A model generated the notes under the pieces. That model saw only the letters and a program-made list of their open reading frames with translations, was not told where the DNA came from and did no database searches. From NCBI RefSeq assembly GCF_007751035.1, contig NZ_CP036433.1, forward strand, positions 9,467,001 through 9,531,000: DNA of 64,000 bases, read 5' to 3'. Positions 44,501 to 52,967 of this stretch are shown piece by piece. The stretch is from Lignipirellula cremea (GTDB lineage: Bacteria > Planctomycetota > Planctomycetia > Pirellulales > Pirellulaceae). Position 1 is the stretch's first letter. Each line of letters opens with the position of its first letter. The position numbers and the translations under genes are program-made.

Positions 44501-44973
44501 TTAACGCCAGCCACCAGGCCGACCTGCCGTCTTCGTCAAACCAGTACCTGTTCAGCTCGTTCGACGCCGTGCAATCGACCAGCATTTACACCATGCATCG
44601 CCGCTGGGCGCTGCTGATCGCCTCGCTGCTTTCTTTGGGCGTGGGGCTGGCGATGGTGTATGCGCCGTTTCTGCGGCATCCGGCCGCGCTGCTGGCGGCT
44701 GCGGTGTTGCTGGGACTGGGGGCGTTCTTTTACCCGGACACGGCCTTGCTGGCCTCCCAGGCGGGCAGCATTGGTTTAGCGCTGGCGGCGACCGCCTATC
44801 TGATCGACTGGGGAGTGGCCGGTCGGCGCGTGGTGCGGCCTCTCACGCACTCGGCCGTGGCTCCTGCCCCGCCCGATCCGCGCAGCGGCGCCACGCTCAT
44901 CAGGCCGGACAGCGATTCCCAGGGAGGCGCCCCGTCGACGCCCGAATACGCCCCGCCGGGAGACGAATCCTGA
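41542..44973 (+). CDS. Giant membrane-anchored envelope protein, one-module type
   Basis: 1143 aa. The GTG at 41542 follows AAGAGGAA at seven bases. Signal peptide (about 5-30), then VYLRDKDG at 58-65 opening a module: a short helix (YLELNRMHRKL), many beta strands, an FSVRLPQLQ segment, a VLELWYG strand and three closing membrane helices at about 1020-1095, followed by a 50-residue tail. No catalytic motif is visible. The same order of landmarks occurs twice in the next protein. The long beta region suggests a surface or periplasmic adhesion or structural role. Its stop overlaps the next ATG by one base (TGATG), so both are made together. Confidence 0.75.
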   Translation: MNRSQRTILFVVLGLSLLPTFAVAVRAQTPIDTTPARAASPAASTVPQNIEEVDLPTVYLRDKDGRLVLLIGGFSYEEYLELNRMHRKLESPQPQRRFSLLSMNIRGPVKDGSAQLKATFRIKLLLEGWARVPLRLNNTYLVKEALYRGEGEHFVDYTEDGDGYACWIRGAADSVHTVELDLLADVEQLGGESRLQLQTPKVTTARLDLNVPGLEVEVAQIEGGDVQTVKRQGASTLLQMIGLSGEFRLTWRDRRRPSAPLVTEARTHIRVEFDGKHHTRSDARILVHALNGAVESFVVRLPGGMKLVPHEEELGQRRYRATTLSEERRVALGLPEPTPRDGDLVEVQLQRKSAEPVEVALRAVKLREAPSSPDAQPTLVEASGFEVLGAAHQWGHIDVALDSEWNAHWIAQHVVRQDNIPADVRQSGVAARFAFSQQPCSLKVRITPKETRVRVEPIHLLYVSAREVRLESRLLYRIRGASDLSIDLTGWQVDAVTPENLIQATQTDFENTSPLTVVLSPLTQEAKDELELRVLARQTLPAEGPFSVRLPQLQATASAPATVVVLPDDNVKLTALPELAVGLDQEPLPPQLDLPQRMQTPLYFRVSNSEQQAIFAGQIELRKRAVSLSSSTQLELASDQTRVEQRFQYKIAHEPLLRAGFWAPRSVLQSGTLKFLLDDQPLTWQAVEPTPLPADGSTDPTLPALEPAAIPEGALDDYEQIVIDLPGGRIRECVIEAQYTLRTPPDEGQNSVDFLAPLLLPASQSETTVSDWRFLAHAEEHIKLDLAPSPWRAAVDDTHGSSTIGGRCEAPCSTLPLRLTYALREAGALVVDKAWLQTWLSLRDRRDRAVFRFRSTEETVRVVLPQAADAESVIVAVDGDRARYLIENDGRTLSIQLPPRPEVYDRVLELWYGFQGRPLVNGLLKINCPRIDDSRRVDRFYWQLCLPEGEHLLVSPAGLTAELAWRWRGFHWGRSSNLSQRDLEDWINASHQADLPSSSNQYLFSSFDAVQSTSIYTMHRRWALLIASLLSLGVGLAMVYAPFLRHPAALLAAAVLLGLGAFFYPDTALLASQAGSIGLALAATAYLIDWGVAGRRVVRPLTHSAVAPAPPDPRSGATLIRPDSDSQGGAPSTPEYAPPGDES

Positions 44974-47900
44974 TGCGGTCCGCCTGCAGCTTCCTGCTTC
45001 GCGCGCACCGCGGAATCGGGCGCAACCTGCGCCACGCCGCGGGAGCAGACGCCGCGGGCGCTTCCAGCGCCTGCCTGGCCCTGTTGTTCTGGCTGGTGAT
45101 CGGCGCGGCCACGCCGGCCGTTTGCCAGGCGCCCGGCGGCCCCATCAGCCAGTTCCGGCGGGTGTATGTGGTCGAAGAGGAAGGCTCCAACCAGAACATG
45201 GAAGCCGTCGGCATGTCGCGGCGGCCGATGGTCTTTACCCCTTTGCGGCTGGAAGTTTTTGAACAGCTGCTGTCGACCGCCAAAGGCTCTGCCGACGCCC
45301 CGGCCGCCCTGCGCGCTTCGATCGCCTCGGCCGTTTACACGGCCCGTCTGGACGACAAGAATCAACTGGTCGAAGGCGAGGCCCGACTGCAGGTCGTCAA
45401 ATACGGCGAAGAGGCGGCCTCCATTTCGATCGATGGCTGCCGGCTGGCGATCTCCAGCGCCGCCTGGGAAACGCCCGACTCACAACCGTCGATGCCGGCG
45501 CTCATCGGCCTGGCCTCCGACGGCTCCCGTTTTCTTGAAGCCCCCGCGCCGGGAACGTTGCTGCTGACCTGGTCCCTCAGCAGCCAGCAGAGCGCCGCGG
45601 GAGAGATGATCTTTCCCCTGCACCTGCCCGACTGCGCCAATAACGAACTGGTGCTGGAGTTGCCGCTGGGAATGACGCCCTCGGTCGATTTTGGCGTGGT
45701 GCAACAAGTCGAGGCGGAACCGCCCACCGACCTCCCTGCATCCAACGATCCGGCCGATCCAACAGGCGAACCCGCGGCCGATCCAACAGGCGAACCCGCG
45801 GCCGATCCAGCGGCGTCCGAGGAAACGACCGACGAGTCGGCCGGACCGCCGACCCAGAAATGGCGCATCCTGCTGGGCGGACGTATCCATAGCGAACTGC
45901 GGATCGCCCGTGCTCCCTCCCCGGCGCAGGCCAGCTCGGCCGTGCTGGTGCGACGCCGGTTGAATTACGACCTGTCCGAACGGGGCGCCAGTCTGGTCGC
46001 CGAGCTGCGCATCGATTCCGCCGAACGGGGCCTGAAAGAGTTGGTTGTCCAGGCCGACCCGACGCTGCGGCTGATCAGCGCGCAAATGGGGGAAACCGAT
46101 CTTCCCATCACCGTCATGGAAACGCCGCGACAGTATTTGATCTCCTTCCCTGAACCGCTGTACGGACTCGATCGCGTGGTGCGGCTCAACGGCGTGGCCC
46201 CCCTGCCCCAGGGAGAACCCTGGCGCCTGCCGGCCTTTGAAATCCGCGACGCCCAGCGGCTGGAGGGAACCATCCTGGTCCAGGTGCGCGATCCGTTGAT
46301 TGTCGACTTTGTACAGACCGACGGCGTCCAGCAGTCGGCGGCCGCTTCCGTCGGCGGCGCCGATTCGGGCGAGCGGCTCCGCTTCCAGTGCGTGCGGCCC
46401 GACGGCGCCCTGACCCTGCTGCTGCGCAAACGAGAGATCCCGCTGAAATGCGATTGTGCGACCGCCATTCGCCTGGGACCGGCCACCATCGTGGGCCGGC
46501 ATACGGCCGAACTGTCGACGCCCGAAGGGGAAGTCTTTGAGCTGGAAGCCTACCTGCCGCAGTCCTGGATTATCGACGCGATCGATACGCAGCCGGCCGA
46601 AGCGCTGGAGGAATGGTCGATCCCCTCAAGGGGTTCGCAGCGGCAGCTGCTGCGGATGAAACTGGACCGGGCCATCACGCCCGAGCGCCCGCTGCGGCTG
46701 GTGGTGCGCGCCCACCAGCGGACCCCGGCTCCGGGCGAAACGATCTCGCTGGAACAGTTACGGATGGCCGACTTCCGGGGCGTGAACGAAACACGTCGCC
46801 TGCTGGCGCTGGGAGCGGAACCGCCGCATCAGCTGGAAGTTTCCGGCGACGCCGATGTGCAATGGCTGGATGAAACCCAGCTGAACGCCTCGGAACGGGA
46901 AGCCCTGCAGCTCCGCCGGGGAGCACTGCTCCTGCTCGACGACGACGGCGCCCGCGCCCTGTCGGTTTCTCTCCGTAGCGAAGGCGTGCGGTTTTCCGCC
47001 CAACTTCAGGCCCGGGCCATCGCCGACGGCCCGCTGCTCCGCATGTCCTACACCATGGGCGTCATTCCGGAAGCGTCGCAGCTGGACCGGGTGCAGGTGC
47101 GTTTCTCGCAAGCCTCGGAGGAGCCGTTGCGATGGACGCTGGAAGGACGTCCCGTTGCCGCGGTGCGACTGGAAACCAACGTCGCCGGCGGCGATATGCT
47201 GGACGATGGCGAAACCTGGGAAATCACTCTGCCAGAGTCGCTGGATCGCCCGTTCGAACTGACGGCCGAACGGAGCAGCCCGCTGGGAACGGGGCGCCTG
47301 TTGTCGCTGCCGTCCTTGCCGGAAGCGGCGACCCAGGCCGGCACGATCCGCATTGGCTCCCTGGGCGACCAGAACATTCAGATCCGTCACCCGCAACTGC
47401 GTTCCGCCCCGTCGCTGGATCGCGGAGGCGACGCCAGCACTCCGATCCGCGCGGTGCTCGTTTATCAGCCGTCGCAGAACATCAGCGTGCTGGTCGAACC
47501 GACCCGTCCGTTCCAGGATGCGGTCTGGGCGTGGTCGTGCGACCTGGTGACCCGCTGCGGGGCGACGCAGACGGCCTGCTCGGCCGTTTATCGCCTGGAG
47601 AACTGGGGGGCCGCGACGTTCTCTTTCCGGCCGCCGGCAGGAGCCGCTTCGCTGACCGTTTTGCTGGGCGATCGAGAAATCGATCCGGTCAACGCCGATG
47701 GCCTGTACTCCGTCACCTTGCCGCCGGGACGCCGGTTTCCTCTGGTCGAGGTGCGTTATTTGATCGAAGAACCCGGGCTGGGCGGCGCAGTCCGTGCGTT
47801 CGCCCCGGAAACCACGACCGCCGTGCTCTCCAGTCGCTGGACCGCCTGGCTGCCGCCCGGTTTCCAGGCGGTGCCCCGGCATGACTCGCGATCCCCCCTG

Positions 47901-50900
47901 CGTCGTTTGCTGGGACGGCTGCAGCGCACCGACGGCGAGCGTCCGTTCCGTCTGTTCCAGACCAGCGACTGGGAGAAGTTGATCGGCCAGGAGGAGCAGC
48001 AAACGGCCGCCGCCGCCTCGTTGTCGACCTTCCTGATCCAGCTGGGCGAATTCGACGAATCCCGCTTCGCCAAAACCGCCGACGATTTATCCTGGGCGCC
48101 CGTGTTCTCTCCGCGGACGTGGCGCGACTTTTTTGAAATGTACCAGCGTCCCCGCAGCACCACGAGCGGGACGAACGGCTCCCAGCAGCAGGCGCCGCCG
48201 CTGCCGACCATCTGGATTGATCGCCATGCCCTGGCCGCCTGTGAAATGAGTCCCACCTCGCTGCTGCCCGCGGGCGAGGAACCCTCGCGTTCCCTGGCGG
48301 CTCCCGGGGCCGGGAACCGACAAATCCAGCGCGGCGCCTCGGTGCTGGCGGCGGCCAACCTGGCGCTGCTGGCCGGCAGCGATGGTTTGCTGCTGACCTC
48401 CCAGAAAGAAGCCGCCCGCCTGCGGGAACAGTGGCGTCCTTCCCTGCGTCCGCACCTGGGCGTGATCCGCCTTGACCGCCAGGGAGAGCTGGCCGCCGGG
48501 CTGGCGATACAAACGCCGTACCTGTCCACCAGTCAATGGTTGCGGAACGACGCGGGCCCCGAGAATCCCTGGCGCCAGTCGCCGGAAGCGGCCTTCGCCG
48601 CCAATCGCTTCGCCGGCTGGTCGGCCCACCAGTCGTCGGGCGTGGATCTGTCCCGCGCCGTTTTGCGGATCTATCAACCCGCCCAGGTAGAAGCGCTCGC
48701 CTGGTCGGCCATGCTGCTCACCGCGGCTTTGGCTGCCTGGCTGCTCCGCCGTCGTCCTTTGTGGCGGATTGTCGTCTGCGTGGGGTTCGGCGCGCTGGCG
48801 CTATCGGCTCCCGCTCCTTATGTGGCGATCGCCTCGGGCTCGTTCCTGGGTATCCTGTTCGGCTGCGCGCTGGGCTGGGTCTGGAGCCTGACCCGCGCGG
48901 CCCGCGATCCGCTGGACCCGGGTGATACGGTCATCGGCCATCCGATCGCGCCGCAACTGGCCGGTACGACCGTCAGCCGCGTCTTGCTGGGGCTGCTGGT
49001 TCTGGCGTTGTGGTGGGTGGGGATCGGTTCGGTCAACCTGGCCCAGGAGCCGTCCAATGCCAAGGGCCGGCCGGTGTACGAGGTGTTCATCCCGGTCGAC
49101 AAAGATCGGAAGCCGACCGGCATGATCCAGGTTCCCCAGCCGCTGGAAGAAGAACTGCTGCGCGTCGCCCGCGGCTCCAAAGCAGCCACGCGCGACTGGG
49201 TGATCGAACGGGTGGTGTACCATTGCCAGCTGGATCGCCAGGGGATCGGCGGCAAGGTCGGCATCGCCCAGTTGTCGGCCGAGTACAGTCTGGTCATCCA
49301 CCAGCCGACCCAGGTCGAGCTGCCCTTTGAAAAGGTGTACCTGCTGGAAGGGGAGCCGGTGCTGCTGGATAACAGCCCGATCGAACACGGCGCCGACAAC
49401 GGCACGTTCACCTTTAACGCGCCGACGCCGGGAGCGTATCTGCTGCGGATGGAGTTTCGCCCGCGTGAGTTCTTCCACGGGGACGACTTTACCTCGTTTG
49501 AAATTCCGGCCGTCCCCGCGCCCCAGGCGCAGCTGCTGGTCACCCTGCCGGGGAACGTGGCGGCGACTTCGCCGACGGCGCTGGGAGCGACCACCGTCGA
49601 TCCAGAGACCAGCCGACTGATGATCAACCTGGGCCCGGTCGACCGCGTGTCGCTGCGCTGGCCGACCCAGGGCGGCGACTTTTCTTCGGCTCCGCGGCAA
49701 ACGGTCGATCAAAGCATCTGGGTGAAGTACCGTCCCAATTCGGTCATTTATGAAACCCACTGCACCTGGCAGATCCCGCCGGGCCGCGTGCTGACGCGCG
49801 TCGGCATGACAGTAGATCCGCGGCTGAAACTGCTGAAACTCAGTCCTGATCAGCCCGTCGCCCGCACCACCTCGGTGCTGGACCCGGTCACCGGCATGCA
49901 ACAGATCGAACTGGAGCTCAATCGTGAGTTTGAACAAGAGCTGAATCTGCAGATCGGCTTTCTGGCGATCGATGGCTCCGGCGTCGGCCTGACGCAGTTC
50001 TATCGAATCGACCCGGTCGACAGCGATCTCCGCCGGCGCTGGGTCGGCGTCAGTACGGCCCCCAACCTGAACTTTGAACTGCAGACCGACGCCCCGCTGG
50101 AAGCGGTCACCGCCGCGGAGTTCCTGTCCGACTGGGGACCCGCCACGGAACAACCGCTGGCGGCGTACCGTCTGCCGCCGGGGAATGTGGGCTGGCGGGC
50201 CACTTTGACCCCGCATCCCACCTCGATTGTCGCGGAACGCTGCGAGGAATGGGTCAGCCTCGACCATCCGGCGGCCCGACTGTTTTTTGAGGCCGATCTC
50301 AAAATAGAACAAGGGGAAGTCTTCCAGCATCGTCTGGCCACCGCCGGCGTGCAGGTCGAGCGGATCTCCGTCCAGCGCGACGGAAAAGAAGTCGCCCATC
50401 GCTGGTCGCACGACGGCCAGGGCGTCACTACCATCTTCCTGAACGAGCCGCTCTCAGGACGGTACCGGCTGCAGCTGGAAGGGGCGATCCCCATGCCGAC
50501 CAATACCGAACAGCCCCGCGGTCGGCGCCAGGTCGCGGTCCCGCTGCTGAACCTCGCCGGAGTCCGCTCCGCCAGCGATTGTCGGCTGCACATTTATCGC
50601 CGCCAGACGATCGAAGTCCTCTCCGCCGGCGCCGAGAATCTCGAGGTCGAAACGATCGGCGAACCGGGCGATTTTGATCCCACCTGGGGACGTCTGGTTG
50701 GCGAATGGACCGCCGCCGACGCCGTGGGCGAGGACTGGATCGCCGCCAGCGCCACCCCGCTAGGCGTCGCCAATTTGCGCGTGTCGTTGAATCTGCCGCA
50801 AACGGTCTGCCAGCAGCTGACGACGCTCCGCCGGGAAGACGCCCGCTGGACCGCCGAAGTCGATTGCCGCCTGAACGTGCTTCGCGATTCGCTCGACGTG

Positions 50901-52358
50901 ATCCGCTTCGATGCTCCGCCCGAATGGGACGGACCGTTCACCGTCGATATCCCCGCGACGGTCGAAGTCACCACCATCCCCGGACGCGTCCGGCGCCGGA
51001 TCACCGTGCGGCCCGAACGACCGCTGACGGGCATGCACCAGCTGAAAATTCGCGGCAAAGTGCGGCCGTTGCCGGGTGAACGGGTCGCTGCTCCTGATAT
51101 CGTGCCGCTGGATCTGGGCCGCGTGGAACGGTTCCTGGCGCTGCCCCGACGGGTGCAATCGCAACAGTACAACTGGGAAACAAGCGGGCTGATTGAAGAC
51201 ACCCTGCCGGCCCCCTTTACCGAACCTGTCGAACCCGCCTCTGAAGCCTCAACCGAGGCAGCGTCCGATGTGGAGTACACCGCCTGGCGGGTGATCTCCG
51301 ACCGGGTCAAAGCAGCCATCGACGATGTCGAACAAGGCTCGGGCGAACCGCTCGTCCGGCTGGCCGATGTCTACGTTACGGCCCGGCAGGACGGCTCCTA
51401 TGTCGGGCTGGCCGCGTTTGACCTGGAACCCGCCAGCCTGACCGCCTGCGAGATGGAACTGCCGATCGGCACGCATCTGGTGCACGTTTCCACCGCCGGA
51501 TTGCCGGCCCTGCTCAGCGGCGAATCGACCACCGGCTCCCGCTACCGGATCCGCCTGGCGACCGACCACCTGCCCCAGCGGATCGTGGTCTTGTACACAG
51601 GCGACGACTCCCGCCAAGGGGACGCATTTGGATACAGCTCTCCCACGCTGGTCGATATTCCGGTCGACCGCACGCTCTGGACGGTCTTCGGTCCTGGCGA
51701 CGCGGGCGCAGGGGTCGAGATCGGCGAAGGCAGCGGCGTCGCCGTGGATCTGGTGCGACAGGAACAGTACCGCTGGCAGGCGCTGTCCACCCTGCTGGAA
51801 CGGGCTGACAACGTCCTGCTGGAAAGCGAACAAGTCCAGGCCGAATCCTGGCGACAGCCCTGGCTGGCTCGCTCCGTCGACATCCAGGAACGCCTGCAGC
51901 AGATTGAAGACAGCGCCGCCAACCAGCTGCTCGATGCGGCCGTCGATGGACGAAAAAAGGCGACCCAGTCTCCCCTCCATGCGAGGGAACGCCTGTGGAT
52001 GCCGCTGGAAGTATGGCGATCGCTCGACCCGTTCAGCCGGCCGGTCCGCAGTACGTTCGCCGGCGCCATGCCGAAGATCTCGGTGGCTTACCCGGCCCTG
52101 GATCAGGGCTACTGGCGGCCCCTGTTCTGGATCGCCCTGTTGATCCTGGCGGTGTCGCTGGTCGAATGGCTGATCAGCCGCACTTGGCTGTACGAGCTGG
52201 TGCTGCAGTGGCCGCACGCCCTGGGCGTGGTCGCGGGGATTGCCTGGTGGCTGTTGCTGTCGCCCAGCGTCGTCGGCCTGGCGATTGTGGGCTTGAGCCT
52301 GGTGCTGGCCTTCGCCAGTCCCTGGCGCGGCCTGCGTCCGCCTTCTCCCGGCGTTTAA
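44973..52358 (+). CDS. Giant two-module envelope protein with internal membrane segments
   Basis: 2461 aa. Signal-like hydrophobic segment at about 33-52. Module A begins with VYVVEEEG at V64 and ends in a membrane cluster at about 1240-1350 (SAMLLTAALAAWLL, then two more helices). Module B begins with VYEVFIPVDKDRKPTG at V1368 and ends with membrane helices from about 2385. Each module has the same succession as the preceding gene: VY start, helix, beta region, an LP-type strand (RLPAFEI or equivalent), late VEVRYL/VVLYTG strand, membrane cluster. It therefore looks like a fusion of two paralogues. No enzyme motif is visible. Confidence 0.75.
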   Translation: MRSACSFLLRAHRGIGRNLRHAAGADAAGASSACLALLFWLVIGAATPAVCQAPGGPISQFRRVYVVEEEGSNQNMEAVGMSRRPMVFTPLRLEVFEQLLSTAKGSADAPAALRASIASAVYTARLDDKNQLVEGEARLQVVKYGEEAASISIDGCRLAISSAAWETPDSQPSMPALIGLASDGSRFLEAPAPGTLLLTWSLSSQQSAAGEMIFPLHLPDCANNELVLELPLGMTPSVDFGVVQQVEAEPPTDLPASNDPADPTGEPAADPTGEPAADPAASEETTDESAGPPTQKWRILLGGRIHSELRIARAPSPAQASSAVLVRRRLNYDLSERGASLVAELRIDSAERGLKELVVQADPTLRLISAQMGETDLPITVMETPRQYLISFPEPLYGLDRVVRLNGVAPLPQGEPWRLPAFEIRDAQRLEGTILVQVRDPLIVDFVQTDGVQQSAAASVGGADSGERLRFQCVRPDGALTLLLRKREIPLKCDCATAIRLGPATIVGRHTAELSTPEGEVFELEAYLPQSWIIDAIDTQPAEALEEWSIPSRGSQRQLLRMKLDRAITPERPLRLVVRAHQRTPAPGETISLEQLRMADFRGVNETRRLLALGAEPPHQLEVSGDADVQWLDETQLNASEREALQLRRGALLLLDDDGARALSVSLRSEGVRFSAQLQARAIADGPLLRMSYTMGVIPEASQLDRVQVRFSQASEEPLRWTLEGRPVAAVRLETNVAGGDMLDDGETWEITLPESLDRPFELTAERSSPLGTGRLLSLPSLPEAATQAGTIRIGSLGDQNIQIRHPQLRSAPSLDRGGDASTPIRAVLVYQPSQNISVLVEPTRPFQDAVWAWSCDLVTRCGATQTACSAVYRLENWGAATFSFRPPAGAASLTVLLGDREIDPVNADGLYSVTLPPGRRFPLVEVRYLIEEPGLGGAVRAFAPETTTAVLSSRWTAWLPPGFQAVPRHDSRSPLRRLLGRLQRTDGERPFRLFQTSDWEKLIGQEEQQTAAAASLSTFLIQLGEFDESRFAKTADDLSWAPVFSPRTWRDFFEMYQRPRSTTSGTNGSQQQAPPLPTIWIDRHALAACEMSPTSLLPAGEEPSRSLAAPGAGNRQIQRGASVLAAANLALLAGSDGLLLTSQKEAARLREQWRPSLRPHLGVIRLDRQGELAAGLAIQTPYLSTSQWLRNDAGPENPWRQSPEAAFAANRFAGWSAHQSSGVDLSRAVLRIYQPAQVEALAWSAMLLTAALAAWLLRRRPLWRIVVCVGFGALALSAPAPYVAIASGSFLGILFGCALGWVWSLTRAARDPLDPGDTVIGHPIAPQLAGTTVSRVLLGLLVLALWWVGIGSVNLAQEPSNAKGRPVYEVFIPVDKDRKPTGMIQVPQPLEEELLRVARGSKAATRDWVIERVVYHCQLDRQGIGGKVGIAQLSAEYSLVIHQPTQVELPFEKVYLLEGEPVLLDNSPIEHGADNGTFTFNAPTPGAYLLRMEFRPREFFHGDDFTSFEIPAVPAPQAQLLVTLPGNVAATSPTALGATTVDPETSRLMINLGPVDRVSLRWPTQGGDFSSAPRQTVDQSIWVKYRPNSVIYETHCTWQIPPGRVLTRVGMTVDPRLKLLKLSPDQPVARTTSVLDPVTGMQQIELELNREFEQELNLQIGFLAIDGSGVGLTQFYRIDPVDSDLRRRWVGVSTAPNLNFELQTDAPLEAVTAAEFLSDWGPATEQPLAAYRLPPGNVGWRATLTPHPTSIVAERCEEWVSLDHPAARLFFEADLKIEQGEVFQHRLATAGVQVERISVQRDGKEVAHRWSHDGQGVTTIFLNEPLSGRYRLQLEGAIPMPTNTEQPRGRRQVAVPLLNLAGVRSASDCRLHIYRRQTIEVLSAGAENLEVETIGEPGDFDPTWGRLVGEWTAADAVGEDWIAASATPLGVANLRVSLNLPQTVCQQLTTLRREDARWTAEVDCRLNVLRDSLDVIRFDAPPEWDGPFTVDIPATVEVTTIPGRVRRRITVRPERPLTGMHQLKIRGKVRPLPGERVAAPDIVPLDLGRVERFLALPRRVQSQQYNWETSGLIEDTLPAPFTEPVEPASEASTEAASDVEYTAWRVISDRVKAAIDDVEQGSGEPLVRLADVYVTARQDGSYVGLAAFDLEPASLTACEMELPIGTHLVHVSTAGLPALLSGESTTGSRYRIRLATDHLPQRIVVLYTGDDSRQGDAFGYSSPTLVDIPVDRTLWTVFGPGDAGAGVEIGEGSGVAVDLVRQEQYRWQALSTLLERADNVLLESEQVQAESWRQPWLARSVDIQERLQQIEDSAANQLLDAAVDGRKKATQSPLHARERLWMPLEVWRSLDPFSRPVRSTFAGAMPKISVAYPALDQGYWRPLFWIALLILAVSLVEWLISRTWLYELVLQWPHALGVVAGIAWWLLLSPSVVGLAIVGLSLVLAFASPWRGLRPPSPGV
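45752..45809 (+). repeat. 24-bp tandem repeat in the giant gene
   Basis: GGCCGATCCAACAGGCGAAC and the next four bases occur exactly twice (45752-45775, 45776-45799) with a third partial start. They encode DPTGEPAA repeats in an acidic Pro-rich linker of module A. Confidence 0.9.
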
Positions 52359-52967
52359 AACCCACCGCCTGCGACGGAGCGTTCGTTCCCGCGGGGCGGC
52401 CCAAGGCGGACCGGGAGAAGGCGCTTGATTTGACCGGGGGTTGATCTTCACCCCGCGTCAGCCGGCTTGCAGCCCTTTTCCCGCCGACGTCGCCGCTGGG
52501 GTTGATGCTGCGCGGTTGGACGCAGATCGCGGCAACTGCTGTCCGTATCAGTTGATACGTCCGAAGGAGGCGACCAATCAGGAACCAGCGGCGGCCGCTG
52601 CCGGTGCGAGGATCGCCCCACGAAGCGAAGAAATGGCCATTTGATACCACACGTCCGTTTCCCTCAGGCGTTTCTCCGTTCGACGGTGGAAGCGGTACGA
52701 CGCCTGGTGTGCGCCGCTCTTTTGCCTGCGACGACCGCTCCGCTGAAAGCCGGCAATTGCCAACGGGCAGAAGTGCGCCTTGGCCGCCCTTCTTCGCCAT
52801 TTTCCTGGCAGAGCACGTCCCGACAAAAGGGAAGTTTTCCTCTACATTGGCGATCGCGTCGGTTATCAGTCGCTCGTTTTCGGGGTTAACCCTGAAGGGG
52901 ATGCCCGACAGACGGGTTCCTCGTCGCCGCTCTGCCCTGGCGTTTTTGTTCCTTTGTTTCACGGCAA
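52359..52967. other. Long intergenic region with one perfect palindrome
   Basis: 609 bases with no supported gene. The notable element is CGTATCA-GT-TGATACG at 52544-52559, followed at once by a purine-rich stretch. Open frames here have no family resemblance. Confidence 0.55.
52544..52559. promoter_or_regulatory. Perfect palindrome CGTATCA-GT-TGATACG, putative operator
   Basis: Seven-base arms with a 2-base spacer, 424 bases upstream of the UbiD gene. No T-run follows, so a terminator is less likely than a binding site. Confidence 0.4.
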
